Source: Cyanobacteria bacterium FACHB-471 (lineage in GTDB: Bacteria > Cyanobacteriota > Cyanobacteriia > Elainellales > Elainellaceae). From it: a stretch of DNA of 64,000 nt. Shown piece after piece: positions 29,696-38,855 of the stretch. The notes under the pieces were generated by a model, which ran no database searches, had not been told where the DNA came from, and saw only the letters and a program-made list of their open reading frames with translations. The translations under genes were made by a program, and so were the position numbers. The stretch's first letter is position 1; every line of letters begins with the position of its first letter. The DNA is taken from assembly GCA_014695345.1 (NCBI GenBank), contig JACJOC010000086.1, forward strand, positions 247,713 through 311,712, written 5' to 3'.

Positions 29696-31174
29696 CTAAA
29701 GCGATCGCAAAAACTGAATCAAGGCAGCACGGTCTTCTGCTGATAGGGTGCGAAAAGACTCTTTTGCGGTAGCGGCTTCGCCCCCGTGCCAAAGAATAGC
29801 TTCTTCTAGGGTGCGGGCACGACCGTCATGTAGATAACCCGAATAGGGTAATACAGTTTGCGTCAGTCCAACGCCCCATAAGGGTGGTGTTCGCCACTCA
29901 TTTCCGTCGGCAAGAAAGTCTGGACGACCATCTGCTAACTCGCTTCCCATATCGTGTAACAACAGGTCGGTGTAGGCATGAATGGTTTGGTTCGCCAAAG
30001 CTGGAATTTCGTGTTCGCCTGTGTGTAGCTCAGCCACATGGCAGGAAGCACAGTTCGCAGCAAACAGCCGTTCTCCTTGCTGCACCTGTGGACTGTCTAA
30101 CAGCGTACGAGCAGGAACCGCGATTGTTTGCACGTAGACCGCAGCCGCTTCGAGGATGTCTTGGTTAATATCGTGGGTGTTATCTGTGTCTGGAAACAGG
30201 GGATTGGTAACCCCCATGTCATTAACGTAGGCGGATGCGGACTGCTGTAGCAAGGTGGGTGTGTTTGCTTTCCAGCCAAATCGCCCCAATGCCTCGGCTT
30301 GCTGAACCACATCCCACACTCGATTTGGGCGACCAGAGATGCTGTCGCGATCGCCATCTTCAGGGTCTGCTAACCCTAAAATTTCAGATTCTGGAACCGC
30401 TTCTAATAGTCCCGCCCCAAAGACAGGTTGAGGAATTCGGTTGGAAATAGCGACCCCTTCTGGAAAAGGTGTGCCATCCCAGAGGGACAGTTGTATTTGG
30501 GGCGATCGCAATGAGTAAGCGGTGCCATCTCCATAAGTTCCCTGTTGCTCTTGCCAGTTCAACTGCACCACCGCTTCTGGTTCATATCCATACACGCCTT
30601 GTTCCTGCACCTGAGTACCAATTCCCAGGACGGGTAATATATTTTCTCCTGGTGCTTCGGTTTCCAAGGCATGGAAGGAGCCGGATTCAGGGGAAGCGCC
30701 AGAATCCTCGGCTGGCTTTTCAGCGGTTAGCTGGCTAAGGCGCACGACTCGCTGCCCTTTTTCTGGCATTCCTCGCCCATTTTTGATGTGGCATCCCGCA
30801 CAGGATGTGCCGTTGAATAGGGGGCCCAAACCTGGATTGACGTTGGCGGGTGCTGTCACAAACGCCGCTTCAAAAGCCAGATCCCCCACAGCATGGCGGT
30901 CAAGCCAATAGGCATCCAGGTTTGGAGCAGGCTGTTCAAAGGCACGAGAAGTGCGATTTTGGATGGTTGTTTCCCCTCCTGCCAAGGGGGGTGATATTTG
31001 GGACTGTGCTGGCAGGTGGAGCAGCGTAGAGAGGAAGATTCCGGCGATCGCAGCCACGAATCCCAGAATGAGATGGCGCTGAGGAAAGAGAATAGGGCGT
31101 ACAGAGAAACTGAGTCTCTGCTTTGAGTGGTGAGATGGCTCTCTGTTATTCCCCTGAATCGATTGTCTTACCAT
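29696..31174 (-). CDS. Dihaem oxidoreductase-like protein (DUF1111, 'thiol oxidoreductase')
   Basis: 492 residues with an N-terminal membrane anchor or signal (LILGFVAAIAGIFLSTLLHLPAQSQ). Two c-type haem motifs are present, CAGCH (GTSCAGCHIKNGRGMPEKG) and CASCH (FAANCASCHVAELHTGEHE), and the C-terminus has TPPLWGVGLTQTV ... YLHDGRARTLEEAILWHGGEA. The family resembles MauG/cytochrome c peroxidases and is usually found next to imelysin genes in iron-regulated loci, exactly as here. Probable periplasmic electron-transfer role. The gene is downstream of the imelysin with about 206 bases between. Confidence 0.88.
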   Translation of the reverse strand: MVRQSIQGNNREPSHHSKQRLSFSVRPILFPQRHLILGFVAAIAGIFLSTLLHLPAQSQISPPLAGGETTIQNRTSRAFEQPAPNLDAYWLDRHAVGDLAFEAAFVTAPANVNPGLGPLFNGTSCAGCHIKNGRGMPEKGQRVVRLSQLTAEKPAEDSGASPESGSFHALETEAPGENILPVLGIGTQVQEQGVYGYEPEAVVQLNWQEQQGTYGDGTAYSLRSPQIQLSLWDGTPFPEGVAISNRIPQPVFGAGLLEAVPESEILGLADPEDGDRDSISGRPNRVWDVVQQAEALGRFGWKANTPTLLQQSASAYVNDMGVTNPLFPDTDNTHDINQDILEAAAVYVQTIAVPARTLLDSPQVQQGERLFAANCASCHVAELHTGEHEIPALANQTIHAYTDLLLHDMGSELADGRPDFLADGNEWRTPPLWGVGLTQTVLPYSGYLHDGRARTLEEAILWHGGEAATAKESFRTLSAEDRAALIQFLRSL

Positions 31175-31380
31175 TGCTTCCCTATTTCCTCTCCTCTCAT
31201 TTCCTACCGTGTAAACACATTACTTGTGATTGGACTCAAACCTCTCATTTCGCCCCTAACTCCGCATTCTGAAGGACTTTTGAGCCGCATCCATAAAGGA
31301 TTTAAAGTGACTCCAAGTACCTCAGAATGGGGACCTAACGGGGCTGAAAGGACTTATGTTTACACCCTATTCTCTATTTA

Positions 31381-33000
31381 TCACTGTTGCACCAGAGGTA
31401 AAACACGCTGTTCAAACGTTTCAAACAGTTCGATGACGCTGGTTTGAGCGGCTTCAATTTGTGGTCGGGCGCTGCGATCACACAGGGTTTGCTCGATCGG
31501 TGCAGGAATTTCTGCTAATGCGGTTGATGCGGTTTCCATCTGCTGACGAATTTGGGCATCCAGGCTGGGATCGATTGCTACAACAAAATCGCTGAGGCTG
31601 CGACCATCCGTACCTGCTGCGGGAAATTCTCCCAGGTAAGCATTTTTGGCACTGAGCAAATTATTCTGAAAATCTTGCAGAGAGCTTTGGGCAAAGCGTC
31701 CCTCTAGCAGGAAGGGGTTTTGGGCTTCTAGCGCTTCGCCAATTTTGACGTTACCTAGTTCGTCCAAAATGCCCATAATGCCTTGAACGATTTCTTCCCC
31801 AGCTGCCTGCACGGTGGGGTAAGCGCTGCTGCCTTCACCCGCGTTGACAAACTCACTACGATAAGCGGAATAACCGTCTACGCCTTCTGTCCAACTGCTC
31901 AACAGATCATTGGCGGTCTGGTCGAAAACGGGAGCGATCGCCCCCAAATACTCCAGTTCGCGAGGAGTAAATGCCTGCAAAGACTTATCACTTTCGGTGC
32001 CAAATAGCAAAAATCCGATGGCATGGAAGCCCTTCTGACTAGTTTGCAAACTGTCAACGTATTCTGGCGTGAGTGTATCTGAGCTATTGAGAACAGCTTG
32101 CACATCTGCCTCGTTCAGCGGCCAGTCATCCAACTCTGCATCTAGTCCCAGGGATGCGGCTGGGCCAAAGGCAAATGCTTCACTTTGCTCCCAAGGGGCG
32201 CGGGTCGCCAACCATGCTTGACGAGCAGCTTCTAGCGTTGTCTCATCAGGATTGCTGACAAATGCATCAATTGCGGTGGCTAAGTTACCCGAACGCTCTG
32301 TCAAAAGCTGGTAGTTGGGGATGATCAGTTGGTCAACAAAATCTGTAATGATTTGGCGATCGCGAAATTGTCTTGCAGGCGGTAAAAATATCCTTGTTAC
32401 ACCCGTTGGTGCACCAGTAGCGCTGCTGCCTTCGCCGCCTTCACCGCCTTCGCCGCCTTCGCCACCTTCGGTTTGTCCAGTGGGTGCAGCAGCTTCGCCG
32501 CCCTCCCCGCCTTCGGTTTGTCCAGTGGGCGCAGCAGCTTCGCCACCCTCACCGCCTTCGGTTTGTCCAGTAGGCACAGCGGCTTCACCGCCTTCGCCGC
32601 CTTCACCACCTTCGGTTTGTCCAGTGGGCGCAGCGGCTTCACCGCCTTCGCCACCCTCCCCGCCTTCGGATTGTCCAGTAGGCGCAGCAGCTTCGCCACC
32701 TTCACCACCCTCACCGCCTTCGGCTTGTCCAGTGGGTGCAGCAGCTTCGCCACCTTCACCGCCTTCACCGCCCTCGCCACCTTGGACTTGCTCAGTTGGT
32801 GCGGGTTCTTCACCGCCTTCACCGCCCCCTTCAACGGCTACAGCGGCGCAAGTATTGCTCTGGCTGATTAGCACAGGTGTTTCGCTCAGACTCTCTGAAA
32901 CTTCAGCATTGGCAGGATCTGCAATGGTAAAGGCGATCGCCCCTGCATGAGCCAGGGCATAGGTACCAATTCCTGTCCAAATTTTTAGCCGTTTCCCCAC
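31381..33000 (-). CDS. Imelysin-family iron-regulated exported protein (IrpA/EfeO-M75-like)
   Basis: Imelysins are periplasmic or surface proteins tied to iron uptake; the GxHxxE-type motif is thought to bind metal. GTG at 33000 is chosen because AAGGAG lies 7 bases upstream; the frame is open to 33153 without such a site. A signal peptide (KRLKIWTGIGTYALAHAGAIAFTIADPANA) is followed by a low-complexity GGE/PTGQ repeat region of about 130 residues. The imelysin domain then covers the rest: VDQLIIPNYQLL, RAPWEQSEAFAFGP, DDWPLNEADVQAVL, KGFHAIGFLLFGTESDKS. About 539 residues; the repeat insert makes it longer than typical. Confidence 0.9.
   Translation of the reverse strand: MGKRLKIWTGIGTYALAHAGAIAFTIADPANAEVSESLSETPVLISQSNTCAAVAVEGGGEGGEEPAPTEQVQGGEGGEGGEGGEAAAPTGQAEGGEGGEGGEAAAPTGQSEGGEGGEGGEAAAPTGQTEGGEGGEGGEAAVPTGQTEGGEGGEAAAPTGQTEGGEGGEAAAPTGQTEGGEGGEGGEGGEGSSATGAPTGVTRIFLPPARQFRDRQIITDFVDQLIIPNYQLLTERSGNLATAIDAFVSNPDETTLEAARQAWLATRAPWEQSEAFAFGPAASLGLDAELDDWPLNEADVQAVLNSSDTLTPEYVDSLQTSQKGFHAIGFLLFGTESDKSLQAFTPRELEYLGAIAPVFDQTANDLLSSWTEGVDGYSAYRSEFVNAGEGSSAYPTVQAAGEEIVQGIMGILDELGNVKIGEALEAQNPFLLEGRFAQSSLQDFQNNLLSAKNAYLGEFPAAGTDGRSLSDFVVAIDPSLDAQIRQQMETASTALAEIPAPIEQTLCDRSARPQIEAAQTSVIELFETFEQRVLPLVQQ
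32418..32815. repeat. Coding minisatellite in imelysin gene
   Basis: Tandem units encode (GGE)n-AAAPTGQ-x. Six full AA(A/V)PTGQ units and one degenerate unit at each end can be counted, with two to four GGE triplets between them. Because codon use is nearly identical between units, the array is likely to vary in length by slippage or recombination. Confidence 0.9.
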
Positions 33001-33369
33001 AGTTTTCTCCTTGCTTTTTTGGAATAAAAATGCATTAATTCCCCAGCTTTTTACCTGGGACGTGTCATAAGCATGAAGTATTGTACCCCTAATTATTGAG
33101 ATTTCTTCCCAATAAGAAATTAAATTCTCGCGCCAGTTCAGAAGTCTAGTCACTTAAGCTAGAGCAACAGAAGTGAGAGATGCTTCAGAATCTAATCCTA
33201 AATCCGTCTCTGGAATAGCAGTAAATACTGTGCAAGCTCTATGAGTGATTACTTGAGCGGAATACAAAATGTGGCATACAGCAGCAGTGAGGTGTATTGC
33301 CGCTATATGCCACGCAATTGAGAATCTCTATATTTAGGATGTAGGGTATCAGAACTCTAAAACAATTTC

Positions 33370-35079
33370 CTAAAACAGAAAATATCGCTGAGCCATTGGT
33401 AAAACAGTAGCGGGTTCACAGGTGAGCAACTCCCCATCAGCTCGAACTTCGTAAGTTTCGGGATCGACTTCCATCTGCGGTAGCGCATCGTTCAGTTTCA
33501 TATCGCGCTTGGTAAGTTTGCGAATCCCGGAAACAGGAAGGGTGGCTTTTTGTAGCTTCAGGCGTTTGGGAATATCGTTGTCTAAACCCGCTTGAGAAAT
33601 AAAGGTGAAAGAGGTAGTGGCGATCGCCCCACCAAAACTACCAAACATTGGTCGCATGTGAACAGGCTGTGGCGTAGGAATGCTGGCATTGGCATCGCCC
33701 ATTTGTGCCCAAGCAATCAAACCTCCTTTGATCACCATCTCTGGTTTTACCCCAAAGAACGCCGGTCGCCACAGACACAAATCGGCGATTTTCCCTTCCT
33801 CAACGGAGCCAACATATTCAGCAATGCCATGAGTAATCGCAGGATTGATCGTGTATTTCGCCACGTAGCGCTTGGCACGGAAATTATCGTTGCGATCGGA
33901 GTCCTCAGCTAATGCACCTCGCTGCACTTTCATCTTGTGAGCCGTTTGCCAGGTGCGGATCACCACTTCTCCGATCCGCCCCATCGCCTGCGAGTCAGAA
34001 GAAATCATGCTGAAAGCACCCAAGTCGTGCAAGATGTCTTCAGCCGCGATCGTTTCTCGTCGAATCCGTGACTCAGCAAACGCCACATCTTCTGGAATGC
34101 CGCGATCGAGGTGGTGGCAAACCATCAGCATGTCCAGATGTTCCTCTAAGGTATTGAGGGTATAAGGACGGGTCGGATTGGTGGAAGAGGGCAAAACATT
34201 TAACTCACCACAAACCTTAATGATATCTGGAGCATGTCCACCGCCTGCTCCTTCCGTATGGTAGGTGTGGATACAGCGATTTTTGAACGCAGCAACGGTA
34301 TTTTCGACAAATCCAGACTCATTTAAAGTATCGGTGTGAATTGCGACCTGAATGTCATAGTCATCGGCAACGTTGAGACAGGTGTCGATTGTCGCGGGAG
34401 TGGTTCCCCAGTCTTCATGCAGCTTCAAGCCGATTGTGCCAGCGAGTACTTGCTCGGTTAATCCCTTGGGCTGAGAACTGTTGCCTTTGCCAAGCAGTCC
34501 AATGTTGACCGGGAACGCGTCGGCAGCTTGCATCATTCGATAAATGTTCCAGGGTCCAGGTGTGCAAGTTGTGGCCGCGCTGCCTGCGGCGGGTCCGGTG
34601 CCGCCACCGATCAAGGTCGTTACGCCAGAAGCGATCGCCACCTCAACTTGCTGGGGACAAATCATGTGAATGTGAGAATCGATTCCACCCGCAGTGAGAA
34701 TTAACCCTTCTCCGGCGATCGCCTCTGTTCCAGGGCCAATGATGATATCGATATTGTCTTGGATGTAAGGATTTCCAGCTTTACCAATTTTGAAAATCCT
34801 GCCGTCTTTAATCCCGATGTCTGCTTTGACAATGCCCCACCAATCCAGGATTAGCGCATTTGTAATGACCGCATCTACCGCTCCATCTGTATTGGAAATG
34901 GGGGACTGCCCCATGCCATCCCGAATCACTTTACCGCCGCCAAACTTGACCTCATCACCATAGGTGGTGCGATCTTCTTCCACCTCAATGATTAACTCGG
35001 TATCCGCTAGACGGATGCGATCGCCTACCGTCGGTCCATAGGTTTCAGCGTAGGCACGGCGATCCATGCGGTAACTCAT
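33370..35079 (-). CDS. ureC: Urease subunit alpha
   Basis: The catalytic subunit that hydrolyses urea at a dinuclear nickel centre. The 569 residues match the family. Ligands and active-site residues are all visible: His pair in [12 protein letters not shown], carbamylated Lys in [13 protein letters not shown], His in [30 protein letters not shown], catalytic Cys-His in [26 protein letters not shown] and the metal Asp in [15 protein letters not shown]. It ends with the usual [11 protein letters not shown]. No ureA, ureB or accessory gene is adjacent, so the enzyme's other parts must be elsewhere. Confidence 0.97.
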   Translation of the reverse strand: MSYRMDRRAYAETYGPTVGDRIRLADTELIIEVEEDRTTYGDEVKFGGGKVIRDGMGQSPISNTDGAVDAVITNALILDWWGIVKADIGIKDGRIFKIGKAGNPYIQDNIDIIIGPGTEAIAGEGLILTAGGIDSHIHMICPQQVEVAIASGVTTLIGGGTGPAAGSAATTCTPGPWNIYRMMQAADAFPVNIGLLGKGNSSQPKGLTEQVLAGTIGLKLHEDWGTTPATIDTCLNVADDYDIQVAIHTDTLNESGFVENTVAAFKNRCIHTYHTEGAGGGHAPDIIKVCGELNVLPSSTNPTRPYTLNTLEEHLDMLMVCHHLDRGIPEDVAFAESRIRRETIAAEDILHDLGAFSMISSDSQAMGRIGEVVIRTWQTAHKMKVQRGALAEDSDRNDNFRAKRYVAKYTINPAITHGIAEYVGSVEEGKIADLCLWRPAFFGVKPEMVIKGGLIAWAQMGDANASIPTPQPVHMRPMFGSFGGAIATTSFTFISQAGLDNDIPKRLKLQKATLPVSGIRKLTKRDMKLNDALPQMEVDPETYEVRADGELLTCEPATVLPMAQRYFLF

Positions 35080-35240
35080 CGGGGCACTCCTTCACAGCAC
35101 AACAAGAATGGCAACTCGCCCCAAGTACTATAGAGCAAGTCTGACTAGATATATAGTCAAACAGCCTACAGCAAATTGGGATACATCGCGTTGCTTGGTT
35201 GAGCGATCTTTGTCAGAAGACTTAGAGTTACCAGGCAGAC

Positions 35241-35315
35241 GTAGGTTGGGTTGAGGAACGAAACCCAACAAGCGTAAAGATTGTGTTGGGTTTTGCTTTG
35301 CTTCACCCAACCTAC
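35241..35315. repeat. GTTGGGTT-family palindromic repeat
   Basis: Starts GTAGGTTGGGTT and ends CACCCAACCTAC, with internal AACCCAACA and TGTTGGGTT. It lies between ureC and the polyol dehydrogenase, with a GTACTACTAC tail at 35331-35340 like that of the 43846-43967 element. Confidence 0.75.
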
Positions 35316-35342
35316 AAATTTAGGTTAGACGTACTACTACAG

Positions 35343-36830
35343 TTAATGCTGCATGAGTTGAGCGAGGGTTTCTTTGACTCCAAGTTGATCAAAATTTTGT
35401 AAGTGTTTTGCAACCGTTTTGACGAAGTGAGACGACTGGGATAAGTCTCCAAAAATTTCAGTGAGTTCAAACAAAGAGTGAGGATCAGAGCCACCCGTGT
35501 TAGCCCGCTGGGTCAACACATCTGCCATTGCATCGTCAATGGGAATGGGGTTGCCCTGCTCATCCTGTCCTTTGAGATAGCGAAACCAGGCGGCGATCGC
35601 CAAACTCATGTATTCAACTGCTCCATTCTGGTTCAATGCATCTCGCACCGAACCTAAGAGAAACTTGGGAATCTTGGCGGAACTGTAGAGACACAAACGC
35701 GGTAGTTGGTCACGAATTTTAGGGTTGGCGAACCGCTCAATCAAAGTTTTTTTATAATCATCCAAGTCAATGCCAGGAACTGGCTGCAGGGTAGGCGTGA
35801 CCTCGTTCATCAGGCGATCGACTGCTTGCCGAATCAGTGGATCAGCCATTACGTCATGCACATAGGTGTAACCGACCAATGTGCCGAGATAACCAATCAG
35901 CAGATGACTGGCATTTAACAGACGAATTTTCATCATCTCATAGGGATGGACATCGTCTGTCATTTGAACGCCAACACTTTCCCAATCAGGTCTTCCGGCA
36001 CAAAAATTATCTTCGATTACCCACTGTAAAAACGGCTCCGCAACCACTGGAAACCTGTCTTCAATGCCAAACTGTCTCACCATTTCCACATTATCGGGAG
36101 TCGTCGCGGGTGTAATGCGATCGACCATGTTATTTGGAAATGTGACATTTTCAGCAATCCAGTGAGCTAATTCTGGATCTTGCAACTGGGCAAAGGCAAT
36201 CAGCATTTTCTGAGCAATCTTGCCGTTTCCCTGCAAGTTATCACAGGACAATACGGTGAATGGCTTGTATCCTGCTTGCAAACGCTGACTGAGGGCAGCG
36301 GTCAGAAAACCAAACACCCCAATAGGCTCATTCGGATACTGTACATCGTGCTGAATGGTGGGATGATTGATATCCAGTTCGCCTGTACCTTCGATGTAGT
36401 AATATCCTGCCTCGGTGATGGTGAGTGAGACAATTCGGCATTTTGGATCAACCATTGCGTTAATCACGGCTTGCCGATCGTCCGGAGCAAACAGGTATTT
36501 TGTAATTGCACCAATGACGCGGGCGCGATCGCTCTCTGGTGATCGTTCCACCAACGTGTACAAGCAGTTCTGAGACTGAAGCGCATCCCGCATTTTTTTG
36601 TCATATTCCAGCAAGCCAATCCCACAAACTCCCCAGTGGCGATCGCTCGTTTGATGTAGATAGTTATCGAGATATAGCGCCTGATGAGCGCGGTGGAATC
36701 CACCGACCCCAATGTGAACAATGCCATTTGTGACCTGATGGCGATCGTATTTAGGAATTTGAACGGTATCGGGTAAATGGGAGAGAGATTGCTCATTCAG
36801 CTTTGTTACTGCTGTGCGATGAGTATTCAT
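35343..36830 (-). CDS. Mannitol/polyol 2-dehydrogenase (long-chain polyol dehydrogenase family)
   Basis: An NAD-dependent enzyme oxidising mannitol, arabitol or sorbitol to the 2-ketose. 495 residues: N-terminal Rossmann domain (IVHIGVGGFHRAHQALYLDNYL), LTITEAGYYYI, TVLSCDNLQGNG, NMVDRITPATT and FPVVAEPFLQWVIEDNF. The catalytic signature K-x4-N-x2-H lies in MMKIRLLNASHLLIGYLG. It is the last gene of a probable operon downstream of the ABC transporter ATPase (39 bases between). The context of a xylulokinase suggests D-arabitol or mannitol as the natural substrate (inference). Confidence 0.93.
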   Translation of the reverse strand: MNTHRTAVTKLNEQSLSHLPDTVQIPKYDRHQVTNGIVHIGVGGFHRAHQALYLDNYLHQTSDRHWGVCGIGLLEYDKKMRDALQSQNCLYTLVERSPESDRARVIGAITKYLFAPDDRQAVINAMVDPKCRIVSLTITEAGYYYIEGTGELDINHPTIQHDVQYPNEPIGVFGFLTAALSQRLQAGYKPFTVLSCDNLQGNGKIAQKMLIAFAQLQDPELAHWIAENVTFPNNMVDRITPATTPDNVEMVRQFGIEDRFPVVAEPFLQWVIEDNFCAGRPDWESVGVQMTDDVHPYEMMKIRLLNASHLLIGYLGTLVGYTYVHDVMADPLIRQAVDRLMNEVTPTLQPVPGIDLDDYKKTLIERFANPKIRDQLPRLCLYSSAKIPKFLLGSVRDALNQNGAVEYMSLAIAAWFRYLKGQDEQGNPIPIDDAMADVLTQRANTGGSDPHSLFELTEIFGDLSQSSHFVKTVAKHLQNFDQLGVKETLAQLMQH

Positions 36831-36869
36831 ATCGTTTACTTACACAGTTTTTCTATTTACGCAGTTTAT

Positions 36870-37976
36870 TCAAACAGTGAGAGGACGTAATTCGGCTCTG
36901 GGAATGGTCATTCCCTGAGGGTCAAATAAATGGCAGCGATCGCCATTCAGATAAATCGGCACCTGATCGTGGAGTTGCACCGGAGTATCTCCGTCCGTTT
37001 TCACGACCATCGTGTCGCCACCGGGTAAGTTGACGTATGCAAAAGTTTCTCCTCCTAGCCGCTCAACCACTTTGACTTCTCCGTGAATGGTGGCATTGGT
37101 GCGATCAAACCGCAAATGTTCAGGACGAATGCCAAGCGTGGGGCGATCGCCCACGGCTAGATTTCTGGGCTGTACGGGAATAGAAATCGTTTCGCCACCC
37201 GGCAGTTTGACCGTTGTTGCAGAACTGTTAACGTCTGTGACGGTTACCGTCAAGAAGTTCATGCGGGGTGAACCGATAAACCCGGCTACAAACAAGTTAT
37301 GAGGATGGTGATACAGGTCTAAGGGTGAACCTACCTGCTCGATCACGCCACCCTGCAACACCACAATTTTGTCTGCCAGAGTCATTGCTTCTACCTGATC
37401 GTGAGTTACGTAGATCATGGTCGATTTCAAAGTGTCGTGCAGGCTAGCCAACTCAATCCGCATCTGTACCCGCAATGCCGCGTCCAGGTTTGACAAGGGC
37501 TCATCAAACAAAAATACCTTTGGATTTCGCACCAGTGCCCGGCCGATCGCCACCCGTTGTCGCTGTCCTCCAGACAATGCTCTGGGCTTGCGATTGAGCA
37601 AGGGTTCTAACTGCAAAATCCGGGCAACGTCCTGTGCCCGTTCATGCCGTCTTGCTTTGGGCACACCCGCCAAGCGCAGGCTAAATGCCATATTCTCAGC
37701 AACGGTCATGTGTGGATACAGCGCATAGGTTTGAAACACCATTGCCAATCCCCGCTTATCGGGCGGCACATCATTCATGCGATCGCTATCAATCAGCAAG
37801 TCACCAGACGTAATTTCCTCTAATCCAGCAATCATGCGGAGCAGGGTTGATTTGCCGCATCCAGAGGGACCTACAAACACCACAAACTCACCATCGTTGA
37901 TATCGAGATCAACTCCTTTGATTACATCAGCGTCGGTATACCGCTTGCGAATATCTCGTAACGTAACGGTTGACAT
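36870..37976 (-). CDS. Sugar/polyol ABC transporter ATP-binding protein (UgpC/SmoK/MalK type)
   Basis: 368 residues. Walker A GPSGCGKST, Q-loop VFQTYALYPHMTV, signature LSGGQRQRVAIGRALVRNPKVFLFDEPLSNLD with Walker B, and the switch His in IYVTHDQVEAMTLADK. A C-terminal TOBE/MalK-like regulatory region follows (LGIRPEHLRF ... EVKVVERLGGETFAYVNLPGG). This is the carbohydrate-uptake CUT1 type. It energises the two permeases encoded just upstream, with 32 bases between it and the MalG-like gene. Confidence 0.95.
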   Translation of the reverse strand: MSTVTLRDIRKRYTDADVIKGVDLDINDGEFVVFVGPSGCGKSTLLRMIAGLEEITSGDLLIDSDRMNDVPPDKRGLAMVFQTYALYPHMTVAENMAFSLRLAGVPKARRHERAQDVARILQLEPLLNRKPRALSGGQRQRVAIGRALVRNPKVFLFDEPLSNLDAALRVQMRIELASLHDTLKSTMIYVTHDQVEAMTLADKIVVLQGGVIEQVGSPLDLYHHPHNLFVAGFIGSPRMNFLTVTVTDVNSSATTVKLPGGETISIPVQPRNLAVGDRPTLGIRPEHLRFDRTNATIHGEVKVVERLGGETFAYVNLPGGDTMVVKTDGDTPVQLHDQVPIYLNGDRCHLFDPQGMTIPRAELRPLTV

Positions 37977-38008
37977 AGAAGACTCCTATTGATGCATTTA
38001 ACCAGAAT

Positions 38009-38839
38009 CTATTTCACAGCCCCAAAAGTCAGACCCCGAACAAGCTGCCGTTGGCTGAGCCAGCCAAAAATTAGGATGGGAGCGATCGCCAGCGTAGAGG
38101 CAGCAGACAACTGTGCCCAAAACAAGCCCTGAGGACTGGAGAAGGACGCGATAAAAGTGGTTAATGGAGCAGCATTAGTGGTGGTTAAATTCAAGCTCCA
38201 AAAAGCCTCATTCCAAGACAGAATGATGGCAAGTAGTGCGGTCGATGCAATACCCGGTAACGACAGCGGCATTAACACATGAAACACTTCTTGCTTAGGG
38301 GATGCACCATCCATCCGTCCCGCTTCGAGAATATCTTTGGGAACGTCTTTAAAGAAGGTGTAAATCATCCAGACCACGATTGGTAAATTGATCAAGGTGT
38401 AAATAATGGTTAATCCAATTCGTGTGTCAAGCAAATTGGAGTCCCGAAATAACAGGTAGATCGGAACCAATACCCCCACAGGCGGCAGCATTTTTGTGGA
38501 GAGCATCCACAGCAATGTGCCTTTGGTGCGTTTCGTGGGAAAGAACGCCATTGCGTAAGCAGCAGGAATCGCTAGGATAAGCGCCAACAGCGTAGAGCCA
38601 ACGGATATGACAATACTGTTCATGGCAAATGAGAAATAATCTGCCCGTTCCTGAATCGTGATGTAATTCTCAAAGGTCGGTTGAAAAAAGAGTTTGGGAG
38701 GAAGAGCGATCGCTTCAACTTCAGTTTTGAAGCTAGTGAGAACCATCCAGAAAATTGGAAAAAACAAAAGTGCGGCTGCCAGCCAGCCCAGAACAGTTAC
38801 AAATAGGTAACGATAGCGTTTTGAGGATGCGGATGACAT
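38009..38839 (-). CDS. Sugar/polyol ABC transporter permease (MalG/SmoG type)
   Basis: 276 residues, six predicted membrane helices beginning FVTVLGWLAAALLFFPIFWMVLTSFKTEVEA. The coupling-loop EAA motif that contacts the ATPase is clear: DILEAGRMDGASPKQEVFHVLMPLSLPGI. The C-terminus QRQLVRGLTFGAVK is the typical MalG ending. It starts 16 bases after the MalF-like gene, so the pair is co-translated or closely coupled. Confidence 0.94.
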   Translation of the reverse strand: MSSASSKRYRYLFVTVLGWLAAALLFFPIFWMVLTSFKTEVEAIALPPKLFFQPTFENYITIQERADYFSFAMNSIVISVGSTLLALILAIPAAYAMAFFPTKRTKGTLLWMLSTKMLPPVGVLVPIYLLFRDSNLLDTRIGLTIIYTLINLPIVVWMIYTFFKDVPKDILEAGRMDGASPKQEVFHVLMPLSLPGIASTALLAIILSWNEAFWSLNLTTTNAAPLTTFIASFSSPQGLFWAQLSAASTLAIAPILIFGWLSQRQLVRGLTFGAVK

Positions 38840-38855
38840 GAGTTGAATTCCCTCA

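Noticed and set aside
32315..32950. Long plus-strand frame encoding SPPSPPSPPS repeats
   Set aside because: It is the antisense of the imelysin GGE repeat; the proline-serine text is a by-product of the minisatellite, and there is no start context.
33001..33153. Longer N-terminus of the imelysin (51 more codons)
   Set aside because: It lacks a ribosome site and would bury the signal peptide; GTG 33000 has AAGGAG at good spacing.
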